A stretch of 64,000 nucleotides of DNA from Bacteroidales bacterium (lineage in GTDB: Bacteria; Bacteroidota; Bacteroidia; Bacteroidales; UBA932): NCBI GenBank assembly GCA_017427885.1, contig JAFRRW010000011.1, positions 310,001 through 374,000 on the forward strand. Reading direction: 5' to 3'. This document shows, piece by piece, positions 34,545 through 44,404 of the stretch. A program made the position numbers and the translations under genes. The notes below the pieces were generated by a model. It was not told the origin of the DNA. It did not search any database and saw only the letters and a program-made list of their open reading frames with translations. Positions within the stretch are counted from its first letter, which is position 1. Each line of letters begins with the position of its first letter.

Positions 34545-35408
34545 TTAAAGTTCGCTGTCGGAACAGCTGAAGGTGTCTCCCTGCCTGATGTCACCGGTAG
34601 AGAGTCCCTTCTTGAGCCACCTCAGCCTCTGCTGGGCGGTACCGTGGGTGAAGGATTCTTCCACCACATAGCCCTGGGACTTCTTCTGGAGGTAGTCGTC
34701 TCCGATCTTGGTGGCGCAATTGAGGGCCTCCATAAGGTCGCCGTCCTCCAGGGAACCGTACATCTTATTGTCATTGTAAGCCCAGACTCCGGCATAGAAA
34801 TCGGCCTGGAGTTCCAGCCTTACACTGATCCTGTTGGCATTGGCCTTGGATGTCCTGGACATCTGCTGGTGGGCCTTGCTGAGGGTTCCCAGCACGTTCT
34901 GGACATGATGGCCGACCTCGTGGGCGATGACATAGGCATAGGCGAAATCGCCGTCCGCCCCGATCTGGGACTTCATTGAAGAGAAGAAACTGAGATCGAT
35001 ATACACCGTCTGGTCAGCCGAGCAATAGAACGGTCCTACGGATGAACTTGCACTGCCGCAGCCCGAAGAGGTGGCCCCGGTATAGAGGACCATCTTGGGA
35101 GGGACGTAACGGATGCCGTACTGCTGGAGTACCGCGGTCCAAATGTCCTCGGTACCGGCCAGGACCCTTTTTGCGAAGGTGGCCAGTTCCTGTTCCTGCT
35201 GGGTGAATTCCCTCTGGGATGTAGTCTGGGTGGTCGTGATGCCACCCTGATTCTGTACGTTGTTGATGACGTCGCCGATGTTTCCGCCGAGGAGGAGGGT
35301 GATGAGTCCGATGATCAATGCTCCGCCGATGCCGAGGCCTGCCATTGTTCCTCCTGACATCCTGCGGTCTTCAACATTGCTGCTTTCGCGTCTTCCTTCG
35401 AGATTCAT
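34545..35408 (-). CDS. Putative neutral zinc metallopeptidase (YpfJ/KPN_02809 family)
   Basis: A 287-residue protein with one N-terminal membrane helix (AGLGIGGALIIGLITLLLGG), a low-complexity Thr/Gln linker, and a zincin domain with HEVGHHVQN followed by the helix LELQADFYAGVWA that supplies the third ligand. The C-terminus has HGTAQQRLRWLKKG. The protein is presumably anchored in the inner membrane with its domain outside. Its biological substrate is unknown. It sits between hppA and the NagB fusion gene on the same strand. Confidence 0.87.
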   Translation of the reverse strand: MNLEGRRESSNVEDRRMSGGTMAGLGIGGALIIGLITLLLGGNIGDVINNVQNQGGITTTQTTSQREFTQQEQELATFAKRVLAGTEDIWTAVLQQYGIRYVPPKMVLYTGATSSGCGSASSSVGPFYCSADQTVYIDLSFFSSMKSQIGADGDFAYAYVIAHEVGHHVQNVLGTLSKAHQQMSRTSKANANRISVRLELQADFYAGVWAYNDNKMYGSLEDGDLMEALNCATKIGDDYLQKKSQGYVVEESFTHGTAQQRLRWLKKGLSTGDIRQGDTFSCSDSEL

Positions 35409-35453
35409 ATTCCTATAAGTTATTAGTTATTAATTATCAATCATATAAGGATA

Positions 35454-37637
35454 TCAGTGCATCATCACGGTGAGGCCGGCCATCACTATCGACACCATGC
35501 TCATCAGCTTGATGAGGATGTTCAGCGAAGGTCCGGAAGTATCCTTGAACGGATCTCCTACCGTATCGCCCACGACAGTGGCCTTGTGGTTCTCCGACCC
35601 CTTGCCGCCGAAATGACCGTCCTCGACATATTTCTTGGCATTGTCCCAGGCTCCGCCGGAATTGGCCAGGAAGATGGCGAGGGTGAAACCGGCGCCGAGG
35701 GCTCCGGAAAGCAGGCCGATGACTCCGGCAGGACCGAGGACGACTCCGACCAGGATGGGGACTATGATGGCAAGCATCGAGGAGAAGATCATTTCATGCT
35801 GCGCCGCCTTCGTGGAGATCATCACGCAGCGGGTATAGTCAGGACGGGCCTTTCCCTCAAGGATTCCCTTGATCGTCTGGAACTGGCGGCGCACCTCGAC
35901 CACCATCTTGGAGGCGGCGCGGCCGACGGCGTTCATCGTGAGGCCGCAGAAGAGGAATGCCATCATCGCGCCGATGAAGACGCCGACGAGGACTATGGGG
36001 TTCATAAGGCTGATGTCGTAGCGGGCTACGATGTCGGGAATCGAAGCCTGGGCGGCATCTATCCCCTTGCCTGCGGTCGAAACCACCTGCTCCCCAAGCC
36101 TGTGGAGACCTATCTTTATCTCTTCTATGTACGAGGCAAGGAGAGCGAGGGCGGTAAGTGCCGCGGAGCCTATGGCAAAGCCCTTGCCGGTGGCCGCAGT
36201 CGTGTTGCCGAGGGCGTCGAGCACGTCAGTCCTCTCACGCACGATGGGATCAAGTTCGCTCATCTGGGCATTTCCTCCGGCGTTGTCGGCAATGGGGCCG
36301 TAGGCGTCGGTGGCAAGGGTGATTCCGAGGGTGGAAAGCATTCCCACCGCTGCTATGGATATCCCATAAAGGCCGAAAGGAAGTGCCTCCTGGGTGAAAT
36401 GGAAACCTGAGGCGAAGCCGAAGGAAAGGAGTATGGCGCAGCAGATGGTGATTACGGGGATGGCCGTTGACACCATTCCGAGACCGATTCCGTTAATGAT
36501 AACGGTGGCCGAACCGGTCTGTGAACTCTCCGCAAGTTTTTGGGTCGGCTTATAGGAATGCGAAGTGTAATATTCCGTCACCTTTCCTATTATCACTCCG
36601 GCGATAAGTCCGCTGAACACGCTGAGGCTGAGCTGCCACCAGTTGGAAAATCCGAGAAGGTAAAAGACTCCGAACGAAAGGACGGCTATGAGGACGGCGC
36701 TGAGGTTCGTTCCCCTGCCAAGGCTACCGAGAAGGTCTTTCAGGGAGGCCCCGTCCTTCGTGCGGACCGCGTAGATTCCGATAATGGAAAGCACCACGCC
36801 GATGGCCGCTATGAGCATCGGGGCGAAAATGGCCTTCATCTGCATCGTGGTGTCCCCGAAAAAGGCGGAAGCGCCAAGGGCCATCGTGGCCAGGATGCTG
36901 CCGCAGTAACTCTCGTAAAGGTCCGCTCCCATACCGGCCACGTCACCGACGTTGTCGCCTACATTATCGGCGATGGTGGCGGGGTTCCTGGGATCGTCCT
37001 CGGGAATGTCTGCCTCTACCTTACCCACTATGTCAGCTCCCACGTCGGCGCATTTGGTGTAGATTCCTCCTCCGACGCGGGCGAAGAGGGCCTGGGTGCT
37101 GGCTCCCATTCCGAAGGTCAGCATCGTGGTGGTGATGACTATGAGGTTGTGGGTGTCGGAAGGATCATATACCGCATTGAGTATAAGCCACCAGATGGAA
37201 ATGTCCAGGAGGCCGAGGCCCACTACTGTGAGTCCCATAACGGCACCGGACCGGAAAGCGATCCTGAGGCCTCCGTTCAGGGATTTCCCTACGGCGTTGG
37301 CCGTCCTTGCGGAGGCGAAGGTCGCGGTCCTCATCCCGATGAATCCGGCAAGGCCCGAGAAGAAACCACCCGTAAGGAAGGCGAAAGGAACCCAGGGATT
37401 CTGGAGGTTGAACCCGTATGCCATCACGGCGAAGATGATCGCCAGGATGATGAATACTATCGTCACCACCTTGTACTGCTGCTTGAGGTAGGCCATCGCC
37501 CCTTCCCGCACATACTGTGCGATTTCCTTCATAGTGGGCGTACCTTCGTCCGCCTTCCTCATCCGGCGGTAGAACAGCCAGGCGAATAACAGCGCCAGCA
37601 CGGACGCAGCCGGAACGAAATAGAACAGTTTGTCCAT
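35454..37637 (-). CDS. hppA: Membrane-bound pyrophosphatase, K+-dependent type
   Basis: A 727-residue protein with about 16 membrane segments. The substrate-binding motifs are [30 protein letters not shown] and the C-terminal [14 protein letters not shown]. It hydrolyses pyrophosphate to pump Na+ and/or H+. The motif [10 protein letters not shown] has Ala where K+-independent enzymes have Lys, which marks the K+-dependent group; many of those pump Na+. It heads the unit hppA - metallopeptidase - NagB fusion - nagB (gaps 45, 10 and 16 bp). Confidence 0.96.
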   Translation of the reverse strand: MDKLFYFVPAASVLALLFAWLFYRRMRKADEGTPTMKEIAQYVREGAMAYLKQQYKVVTIVFIILAIIFAVMAYGFNLQNPWVPFAFLTGGFFSGLAGFIGMRTATFASARTANAVGKSLNGGLRIAFRSGAVMGLTVVGLGLLDISIWWLILNAVYDPSDTHNLIVITTTMLTFGMGASTQALFARVGGGIYTKCADVGADIVGKVEADIPEDDPRNPATIADNVGDNVGDVAGMGADLYESYCGSILATMALGASAFFGDTTMQMKAIFAPMLIAAIGVVLSIIGIYAVRTKDGASLKDLLGSLGRGTNLSAVLIAVLSFGVFYLLGFSNWWQLSLSVFSGLIAGVIIGKVTEYYTSHSYKPTQKLAESSQTGSATVIINGIGLGMVSTAIPVITICCAILLSFGFASGFHFTQEALPFGLYGISIAAVGMLSTLGITLATDAYGPIADNAGGNAQMSELDPIVRERTDVLDALGNTTAATGKGFAIGSAALTALALLASYIEEIKIGLHRLGEQVVSTAGKGIDAAQASIPDIVARYDISLMNPIVLVGVFIGAMMAFLFCGLTMNAVGRAASKMVVEVRRQFQTIKGILEGKARPDYTRCVMISTKAAQHEMIFSSMLAIIVPILVGVVLGPAGVIGLLSGALGAGFTLAIFLANSGGAWDNAKKYVEDGHFGGKGSENHKATVVGDTVGDPFKDTSGPSLNILIKLMSMVSIVMAGLTVMMH

Positions 37638-37662
37638 AAATGTCGTGTTTGCTATAGTCTTA

Positions 37663-37670
37663 CAAATATA
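37663..37670 (-). promoter_or_regulatory. Putative promoter -7 box of hppA
   Basis: TATATTTG on the minus strand, 25 bp before the hppA ATG. The -33 box is not clear. Confidence 0.45.
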
Positions 37671-37701
37671 ATTCTTTTCCGGGGAAATGTGTCACGGACG
37701 C

Positions 37702-37736
37702 AAAAAAACCGTCCGGTCCCTGACGGGGCCGGACGG
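37702..37736 (-). terminator. Rho-independent terminator after susD
   Basis: A GC-rich stem CCGTCCGG...CCGGACGG is followed by TTTTTTT on the minus strand, 24 bp after the susD stop. It ends the susCD unit ahead of the hppA promoter. Confidence 0.85.
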
Positions 37737-37760
37737 CGGAAAAGTATTCAATCAAAGAGA

Positions 37761-39413
37761 TTATTTCGCCTCCTGATAACCGGGGTTCTGAGGCCTCAGG
37801 TTCGGGTTGCGCTGCATCTCGTTGAGGGAGATGGGCCAGAGGAGATCCTCGCTCTTGATCGTAGCTCCGGAAGGAGTCTTGGCACCGATGAGGTTGACGA
37901 ACTCAACCTTGCCGCGCTCGGTCCTGGAGATCTGAGGGAACTTGCCGGTACGGACGCAGTCGTCCCAGATCTTGTACTCGAACGGGAACTCGCGGAGACG
38001 CTCTTTCCAGCATTCCTGGATGAAGGCATCCTTCGAGAGGCCCTGGTATTTGCTCGTAAGCTCGGAAACGCTCTTTCCGTAGGCGCGGGAGCAGAGCTGT
38101 GCCAGGTAGCCGGCAGCCTCGGCGTTCACGCCGCTGCTCTGGGCGATGGACTCGGCCGCGTCGAGAAGAATCTCGGCATAACGGTAGAGGTTCCAGTCCT
38201 TGGTACCCTTACCGGTATTGAGAATGGCGTCCTCATCATAGTAGTACCAGTTGCCGGGATAGTTATAACCCAGGTTGTTGAAGTTGATGTTGTCCACACC
38301 TTCAACCACACCGGTTGAGTAAGGCTGAGGATGCCAGGTCTTGGAAGGATCATCGGGCCTGGTATACTCCCAGTGGAAGAACTGGTTGGGCTGGATACGA
38401 AGGTCGTCGGGCTCGTAAACGTTCAGGTACTGGTTGATGGGTCCGAAGCAACGCTCGTAGATAGCGTACTTGTTGGACAATGACACAGCCTGGCCGTCGA
38501 AAGCGTGGGTCGGAGTGTAGGAGTTCGTGCTGATGGAAGCGTCGAACTCATAGGCGTAGAGGACCTCGTCGAGATCATCCTTTGCACGGAGCTGGTTGTA
38601 AGCACTGTTGGCGCCGGTATCCGTGTTCTTAGCAAGGGCGGCCTTGCCGGAATTGATGATCTTCTTGGCCTCGGTGGCGGCTTCAGAGTACTTGCCCTGC
38701 CAGAAGAGGATGTCCACAAGGGCAGCCTCGGCAGTCCACTTGGTCACCCTGTGACCGTTGGCTGCGAACTTCGCATCGGGAAGCTTGCTAGAAGCGGCCT
38801 TGAGGTCGTTCTCAATCTGGCCAATGATCTCAGACTTCGGGGTACGAGGAAGGTCGGTATCCTGGGTGAGGTCGGTGTAGAAATTGTCATTCTTGGGAAC
38901 GTCTCCGAAGAACTTGACAAGCATCATGTAGTTGAATGCCCTGAAGAAGAGGGCCTCTCCTTCATACTGGGCACCCTTTTCGGATGACATGTTGCCAGCC
39001 TCCACGATTCCGGGAATGGCCTGGATGATACCGTTGCAGTTGTTGATGACACGGTAGCATCCGTCCCAGATGCCGTCCATATCCTCGGAAATGTTCTGGG
39101 TCTTTTCCTGACGCATAAGGAGGCGGGAATACATTGCTGCAAGTTCCTGGCCTTCATAAGCGTCGAAGAAGTAACCCGTAAGCAGACTGGTGTAAGCCAC
39201 GGTCGAGCAGTCATATGCTCCGGTGGACGCAAACTGTGTGGGAGCACCCACGCGGTACAGATAGTTCACGTTTCCCGCGATGTGAGCTTCACTCTTGAAG
39301 TAGTCCTGATAGGTGAGGGAACTCTTCGGCGACTCCTTGAGGAATTCCGAGCAGGAGGACAGGAGGAAGAGACCTGCCACGAGGGCTATGATTGAGAAAA
39401 GTATCTTTTTCAT
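37761..39413 (-). CDS. SusD/RagB-family nutrient-binding lipoprotein
   Basis: A 550-residue surface lipoprotein. The lipobox LFLLSSCSEF places the acylated Cys near residue 20, and acidic/Ser residues follow. SusD features include the early ESPKSSLTYQDYF block, Trp/Asn-rich TPR helices (IWDGCYRVINNCNGIIQAI), ALFFRAFNYMMLVKFFGDVP and the C-terminal NPNLRPQNPGY. I prefer the ATG at 39413 over a longer frame from 39449, because it begins the signal peptide. It is paired with SusC 39 bp upstream. The substrate is not predictable. Confidence 0.93.
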   Translation of the reverse strand: MKKILFSIIALVAGLFLLSSCSEFLKESPKSSLTYQDYFKSEAHIAGNVNYLYRVGAPTQFASTGAYDCSTVAYTSLLTGYFFDAYEGQELAAMYSRLLMRQEKTQNISEDMDGIWDGCYRVINNCNGIIQAIPGIVEAGNMSSEKGAQYEGEALFFRAFNYMMLVKFFGDVPKNDNFYTDLTQDTDLPRTPKSEIIGQIENDLKAASSKLPDAKFAANGHRVTKWTAEAALVDILFWQGKYSEAATEAKKIINSGKAALAKNTDTGANSAYNQLRAKDDLDEVLYAYEFDASISTNSYTPTHAFDGQAVSLSNKYAIYERCFGPINQYLNVYEPDDLRIQPNQFFHWEYTRPDDPSKTWHPQPYSTGVVEGVDNINFNNLGYNYPGNWYYYDEDAILNTGKGTKDWNLYRYAEILLDAAESIAQSSGVNAEAAGYLAQLCSRAYGKSVSELTSKYQGLSKDAFIQECWKERLREFPFEYKIWDDCVRTGKFPQISRTERGKVEFVNLIGAKTPSGATIKSEDLLWPISLNEMQRNPNLRPQNPGYQEAK

Positions 39414-39452
39414 AATGTCTTCTGTGTTAGATGTAATCAACTTCGTCATAAA

Positions 39453-42400
39453 TTAGAAAGTAACGTTTACACCGAAGGTGACAGTCCTCGCACGAGGATA
39501 GGAGTAGAACGGGATGTTCTGACCGAAGGCATTGACGGATTCAAAGTTGCCACCGCCGGTACCGGCTTCGGGATCGTATCCGAGATAATCCTTGGAGCAG
39601 AGGAGGGCGAGGTTACCGCCGCTGACATAGACGCGGAGTGCGTGGATGCCGAGCTGGTCGGTAACTTTCTTGCCGAAGTTATAGCCGAACTGAACCATGT
39701 TGAGACGGAGGTAGGAACCGTCGCATACCCACTGGGAGTCGCACTCGGTATCCTGTCCTGCGTGTCCACCGGCGCAGATACGGACGGCCTGCTGCATGGT
39801 GTTAGGGTTGGTTCCGTCATAAGCATCCTTGTAGATGGCGGTGAGACCGTTGGTGATACCGAAGCGGTCATACAGAGGGTGGAAGTAGCGCTGAAGAACC
39901 TGGACACCGGTTACGAACTGCAGGTCGACGGTGAGGTCGAAGCCCTTGTAGTTGAAGGTGTTGATCCAGCTTCCAGTCCAATCAGGAACACCCTTTCCGG
40001 TGATTTCCTTGTTCTCGGTACGGTGAGGACGACCGATCTTGTTCGTGGAGCACCTGCCTGCAGCAGCATCCTCGACAGTCCAGACGCCAAGGCGCTTGTA
40101 GCCGTAGAATGCGGACAGAGGTTCTCCGACGCGGAGGACGGTGTTAGCACCGGACACCCAGCTGTTCATCTCGATATCCTCGTTGTTGGTTCCGAGGTGG
40201 GTGATCTCATTCTTGTTGTAGTTGAGGTTGAGAGTGGTGTTCCAGGTGAAGTCCTTGGTATCGACGGGATAAGCGTTGATCAGGAGGTCGAGACCGTCAT
40301 TCTTAACCGAACCGATGTTCTTGTACACGGAGGAGAATCCGGTGCCGTGGACGACAGGGCAGTTCAGAAGGAGGTCGGTGGTGTTCTTGTGATAGTAAGA
40401 TGCCTCGATGTTGACGCGGTTCTTGAAGAGACCGAGGTCGAATCCTATGTCGAACTGGGCTGTCTTCTCCCACTTGAGGTCGGAGTTGGCCATAGAGCCG
40501 AGGTAGTAGTATGCCGCCCTGCCACCATTGAGAAGAACGGTACTGGAAGAAACCTTTGCGAGGGACTGGTAGGAACCAATCTCGGAGTTACCGGTGATAC
40601 CGAAGCTCGTGTGGAACTTGAGGTGGCTGATAGCCTCGACGTTCTTCATGAAGTCTTCCTGGGAAGCGACCCAAGCGAGACCGATGGAAGGGAAGAAACC
40701 ATACTTGTGATTCTCACCGAACTTGGAAGAACCATCGTAACGGCCTGTGGCGGTGACGGAGTAGCGGTCCTTGTAAGTGTAGGAAAGACGGAGGAAGTAG
40801 GAGTTCATCGCCCAGTGGTCATAGCTGGAGGTAGGGGATGAAGGATTGGTACCGACACCCATGTTGTAATCCTCATAGAAGTCGTCGGCGAAGCCCCTGG
40901 TCCTGACATAATTGTACTTGTAGGTCTTAGCCTGCCAGGACAGACCGAGCATCGCGTTGATACGGTGGTCGTCGAAGGCCTTGTTGTAGGTCAGGTAGGT
41001 TTCCTCCTGCCAGTAGTAGTTGTCGTAGTTGTAGAACCTGGCATCTCCCTGAGGAGCGGACAGGTTGACGAGGGTGGTCGCGGAATAGTACCTTACGTTG
41101 GCAACCTGCTTGTCAACACCGAACTGGGTCTTGAGATCGAGACCGGGCATGAGGTGGAAGGTGAACGCCGCATTTCCGAAGACCTGGGTGTTGTACCTCT
41201 GGCGCCTCTGCTGGGTGAGGATCATCACGGGGTTCGCCATACCTTCGAAACCGAAAGCGGACGTACCGGTCGCGGTGGGATTTCCAGGGGAGGTGTTGGT
41301 GGTAAAGTTGGTGGTACCGGGCTCATAGACGGGGAGGAAAGGAAGCATTTCGATAATGGTACGGATAGCTTCCTGTCCACCGGCCTCCTGAGGAGTATAA
41401 CGTCCAGCGGTGTAGTTGACCGCGAGGTTGACGTTGGTGGTGAGCCACTTGGTGGGGTTGGCGTCGAAGGTCAGCTTGCCGCCGACACGCTTCGTCCAGG
41501 TGTTGAGCAGAAGGCCCTGCCTGTCGGTGTAGTTGAGGAACGCACCGGTGCTGGAACCCTTGGTCTTGTGCTGGATGTTGATCTGGTGGTTGTGGGAGAT
41601 GGTGGTACGGGTGGCCTCTTTCTGCCAGTCGGTGCTATATTTAGGCTTACCGCCGCTGAAATAGGTAGGATCGCTGAACCAGTCCTGAGGATTGAGCGAC
41701 CAGTTGTAGCCGTTCCACTTGTTCTCGTTCGCAAGACCGGCCATGTATGTGTCGCACCATTCCTGGGCGGTCATTGCATCCTGGTGGCGTGCGAGCCAGC
41801 CGACGGTCAGGGAACCATAGTAGGAGATGCGTCCGCCGTCCTGTCCGCCGTCGCCCCTCTTGGTGGTGACGAGGATGACGCCGTTAGCTCCACGGGCACC
41901 GTAGATGGCGGCTGCGGAAGCGTCCTTGAGGACCTCGATGGACTCGATGTCGTTAGGGTTGGCGAGACCGAAGTTCTCCATCGCGACTCCGTCAACCACA
42001 TAGAGAGGGTTGGAGGAAGCGTTGATGGTGGAGGTACCACGGATGATGACACGCGGGGAGTCGAAGCCCTGGAGGGCATCACCGAGGATCATAACGCCGG
42101 AAGCCTTGCCACGAAGGCCTTCGAGGGCGCTGAAGTTCTGCGCCTTAATGACCGACTCTCCCTTGACGTTTGCGATGGAACCGGTAACGTCCCTCTTACG
42201 GGCGACACCGTATCCGATCACGACCGTCTCGTCGAGAAGGTTCATGTCCGGGTCCATAACTACATTCAGAGTCGTGGACGTGCCGGCGAGAATACGCTGC
42301 TCCTTGTATCCGATGCACGAGAACACGATGGTCTCGTTAGGAGCGGCAGTAATCTCATAGGCACCGTTGGCGTCAGTCAGACCACCGATGGTGGTGCCGT

Positions 42401-42545
42401 CGACCATTACCGCAACACCGGGGAACGGAGTAGCAGTTTCATCCGTTACGACGCCGGTCACAGTGTGCCTGTTCTGAGCCATCATCGAAACGCTGACGAT
42501 GCCCGCAAACAAAACACACAGAGCATTTTTGAAAATGTGGTGCAT
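39453..42545 (-). CDS. SusC/RagA-family TonB-dependent outer-membrane transporter
   Basis: A 1030-residue protein with a signal peptide. Domains in order: carboxypeptidase-regulatory-like beta-sandwich (VTGVVTDETATPFPGVAVMVDG), plug (DETVVIGYGVARKRDVTGSI, PLYVVDGVAMENF, IESIEVLKDASAAAIYGARGANGVILVTTKRG), then a 22-stranded barrel ending in an aromatic (VTFGVNVTF). It imports oligosaccharides or peptides using TonB energy, with SusD as the lid. There is no STN domain, so anti-sigma signalling is unlikely. No glycosidase is adjacent. Confidence 0.96.
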   Translation of the reverse strand: MHHIFKNALCVLFAGIVSVSMMAQNRHTVTGVVTDETATPFPGVAVMVDGTTIGGLTDANGAYEITAAPNETIVFSCIGYKEQRILAGTSTTLNVVMDPDMNLLDETVVIGYGVARKRDVTGSIANVKGESVIKAQNFSALEGLRGKASGVMILGDALQGFDSPRVIIRGTSTINASSNPLYVVDGVAMENFGLANPNDIESIEVLKDASAAAIYGARGANGVILVTTKRGDGGQDGGRISYYGSLTVGWLARHQDAMTAQEWCDTYMAGLANENKWNGYNWSLNPQDWFSDPTYFSGGKPKYSTDWQKEATRTTISHNHQINIQHKTKGSSTGAFLNYTDRQGLLLNTWTKRVGGKLTFDANPTKWLTTNVNLAVNYTAGRYTPQEAGGQEAIRTIIEMLPFLPVYEPGTTNFTTNTSPGNPTATGTSAFGFEGMANPVMILTQQRRQRYNTQVFGNAAFTFHLMPGLDLKTQFGVDKQVANVRYYSATTLVNLSAPQGDARFYNYDNYYWQEETYLTYNKAFDDHRINAMLGLSWQAKTYKYNYVRTRGFADDFYEDYNMGVGTNPSSPTSSYDHWAMNSYFLRLSYTYKDRYSVTATGRYDGSSKFGENHKYGFFPSIGLAWVASQEDFMKNVEAISHLKFHTSFGITGNSEIGSYQSLAKVSSSTVLLNGGRAAYYYLGSMANSDLKWEKTAQFDIGFDLGLFKNRVNIEASYYHKNTTDLLLNCPVVHGTGFSSVYKNIGSVKNDGLDLLINAYPVDTKDFTWNTTLNLNYNKNEITHLGTNNEDIEMNSWVSGANTVLRVGEPLSAFYGYKRLGVWTVEDAAAGRCSTNKIGRPHRTENKEITGKGVPDWTGSWINTFNYKGFDLTVDLQFVTGVQVLQRYFHPLYDRFGITNGLTAIYKDAYDGTNPNTMQQAVRICAGGHAGQDTECDSQWVCDGSYLRLNMVQFGYNFGKKVTDQLGIHALRVYVSGGNLALLCSKDYLGYDPEAGTGGGNFESVNAFGQNIPFYSYPRARTVTFGVNVTF

Positions 42546-42655
42546 AAATGAAATTGTTTAGTTAATAAAAAATGTATACGGATTTAGTACAAGTTTTCTT
42601 TTCACAGGTCCTGGTTTCCCAGTCAGAAAGTAAAAAACACACTCTATCCATTTTG

Positions 42656-42685
42656 CGAAGATAGTAATAAAATCATCACATCCAA
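42656..42685 (-). promoter_or_regulatory. Promoter of the susC-susD unit
   Basis: TTG (42683-42685), 19 bp, then TATCTTCG (42656-42663), one base off the -7 consensus. It leaves a leader of about 105 nt before susC, which contains CTGGGAAACCAG (a short hairpin). Confidence 0.55.
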
Positions 42686-42757
42686 AAAATTTCTTTAATT
42701 AAACTTATTAAAAAGTATAAAATTTTTAAGTGTTAAAATGTTTCATACCGGGATTTG

Positions 42758-42769
42758 CAAACGTTTGCT
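42758..42769. promoter_or_regulatory. LacI-type operator palindrome upstream of susC
   Basis: GCAAACGTTTGC is a perfect 12-bp palindrome with the central CG and flanking T of LacI/GalR-family operators. It lies about 72 bp upstream of the -33 box of the susC promoter, a position more consistent with activation than with blocking polymerase. The LacI-type regulator at 30586-31638 is a candidate binder. Confidence 0.55.
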
Positions 42770-42781
42770 GAATTTTTATTC

Positions 42782-42809
42782 AACGCGCAACGCTGAGTAT
42801 TAGCGCGTT
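42782..42809. repeat. Inverted repeat AACGCGC / GCGCGTT
   Basis: Seven-base arms 42782-42788 and 42803-42809 separated by 14 bp, located between the operator palindrome and the rplQ terminator. It might be another regulator site or part of a hairpin. Role unknown. Confidence 0.35.
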
Positions 42810-42819
42810 ATGAAGGCAC

Positions 42820-42848
42820 AAAAAAAGGGCCGGCAAAACTGCCGGCCC
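42820..42848 (-). terminator. Rho-independent terminator of the ribosomal operon
   Basis: A perfect 9-bp GC stem GGGCCGGCA/TGCCGGCCC with a 4-nt loop is followed by TTTTTTT on the minus strand, 29 bp after the rplQ stop. Confidence 0.9.
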
Positions 42849-42877
42849 CGAAGGGGTTTTAGTTCTAGTACGAACCT

Positions 42878-43366
42878 TTATTCAGCCTTGGACTCCTCGG
42901 GAGCCTCAGCGGCCTCGGGTGCGGGGGCTGCCGCCTCCGCCTTCTTGGCGCGGCTGCGGCGGGTGGTCTTCTTCGCGGCCTTTGAAGCGCCGGAAGCGAG
43001 AGCCGCCTCGTTGAAGTCCACAAACTCTATGAGGGCCATCTCAGCCCCGTCGCCCTGACGGAAACCGGTATGGAGAACCCTGAGATAGCCACCGGGACGG
43101 TCGGCGATCTTGGGGGCGATGTTACGGAAGAGCTCGGTGACGGCGTTCTTGTCCTTGAGGTAACTGAAGACCATCCTCCTCTGGTGGGTGGTGTCTTCCT
43201 TGCACTTGGTCACAATGGGCTCGAGATAGGTCTTGAGGGCCTTGGCCTTCGCGACGGTGGTCTGGATCCTCTTGTGCTGGATGAGAGAAACTGCCATGTT
43301 GGCCATCAGAGCCTTGCGATGGGAGGCGGTGCGTCCAAGATGATTGACTGACTTATTGTGTCTCAT
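42878..43366 (-). CDS. rplQ: 50S ribosomal protein L17
   Basis: A 162-residue protein. The L17 core is at residues 1-115 ([35 protein letters not shown]). A C-terminal tail of about 40 residues is basic, then Ala/Pro/Glu-rich, an extension common in Bacteroidetes L17. It is the last gene of the operon and follows rpoA by 2 bp. L17 binds 23S rRNA near the tunnel exit. Confidence 0.97.
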   Translation of the reverse strand: MRHNKSVNHLGRTASHRKALMANMAVSLIQHKRIQTTVAKAKALKTYLEPIVTKCKEDTTHQRRMVFSYLKDKNAVTELFRNIAPKIADRPGGYLRVLHTGFRQGDGAEMALIEFVDFNEAALASGASKAAKKTTRRSRAKKAEAAAPAPEAAEAPEESKAE

Positions 43367-43368
43367 GA

Positions 43369-44376
43369 TTATTCTGACTTTTTCTTTGTTTCGATGTTAT
43401 ACTTGGATACGTCCATTCCGAAGGAAAGGTGCATCTTGGCCACAAGCTGGTCAATCTCGTTGAAGGACTTCTTGCCGAAGTTGCGGAACTTCATGAGTTC
43501 GGCCCTGGAATAGGAGACCAGGTCGGCGAAGGTGTCGATCTCGGCGGCTTTCAGGCAGTTGAAAGCCCTCACGGAAAGACCGAGGTCGGCGAGCTTGGTG
43601 AGAAGGAGGTGCCTCATCCTGAGGGACTCCTCGTCAAGCTCCTTGGACTCGGACTCGGGGGCGGAGCCTAACGAAAGCTTCTTGTCGTCGGTGAAGAGAT
43701 TGAAATGGTATATGAGAATGGCCGCAGCGTCCTGGAGGGCGGCGTCCGGGCTGATGGATCCGTCGGTGACGATTTCGAGATTCAGCTTCTCATAATCGGT
43801 CTTCTGCTCGACGCGCCAGTTCTCCACGGTCCAGTTGACCTTGCGGATAGGGGTGTAGATGGCGTCCACGGGGATGGTCCCGATGGGGGTGTTCTCGTCC
43901 CTCATCTCCTCGGCCGGAACGAATCCGCGACCCTTGGTGATGGTAAGGGTGATCTCGAGCTTGACGCTGGGCTCCATGGAGCATATGTGCTGCTCGGGGT
44001 TGAGCACCTTGAAGGAGGAAAGACCCTTGGAAATATCCTCGGCGGTGAACTCCTGCTTGCCGCTTACGGTGATGTTGGCGGTCTCGGTGTCGACGGACTC
44101 AACCATCCTCTTGAAACGCACCTGCTTGAGGTTGAGGATGATGTCCTGCATGCCTTCGATCACTCCCGGGATGGTGGCGAATTCCTGGTCCACTCCCGTG
44201 ATCTTGATCTGACTGATAGCGAAACCTTCCAGGGAGGCGAGCAGTATCCTGCGGAGGGCGTTGCCGATGGTCTGTCCGTATCCGGGCTCGAGAGGCCTGA
44301 ATTCGAACCTGCCGACGGTGTCGGTGCCTTCCAGCATTATCACCTTGTCAGGTTTCTGAAATGCCAATATTGCCAT
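43369..44376 (-). CDS. rpoA: DNA-directed RNA polymerase alpha subunit
   Basis: A 335-residue protein with the assembly N-terminal domain ([29 protein letters not shown]) and the C-terminal DNA-contacting domain ([22 protein letters not shown]). The start at 44376 begins [11 protein letters not shown]; the longer frame from 44424 would cover most of the 28-bp spacer after rpsD. It is in the usual position between rpsD and rplQ. Confidence 0.97.
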   Translation of the reverse strand: MAILAFQKPDKVIMLEGTDTVGRFEFRPLEPGYGQTIGNALRRILLASLEGFAISQIKITGVDQEFATIPGVIEGMQDIILNLKQVRFKRMVESVDTETANITVSGKQEFTAEDISKGLSSFKVLNPEQHICSMEPSVKLEITLTITKGRGFVPAEEMRDENTPIGTIPVDAIYTPIRKVNWTVENWRVEQKTDYEKLNLEIVTDGSISPDAALQDAAAILIYHFNLFTDDKKLSLGSAPESESKELDEESLRMRHLLLTKLADLGLSVRAFNCLKAAEIDTFADLVSYSRAELMKFRNFGKKSFNEIDQLVAKMHLSFGMDVSKYNIETKKKSE

Positions 44377-44404
44377 GTAATTGCTTGTTAGGATGTTGAA
44401 ATCG

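Noticed and set aside
37761-42545. A complete polysaccharide-utilisation locus around susCD
   Set aside because: No glycosidase, lyase or sulfatase is adjacent. The nearest GH gene (GH106) is about 8 kb away, with hppA, nagB, LacI and aroB between, so a single PUL is not supported.
40965-42551. A 528-codon open frame antisense to susC
   Set aside because: Pure shadow of the SusC reading frame, Val/Gly/Glu-rich, with no promoter or plausible domain.
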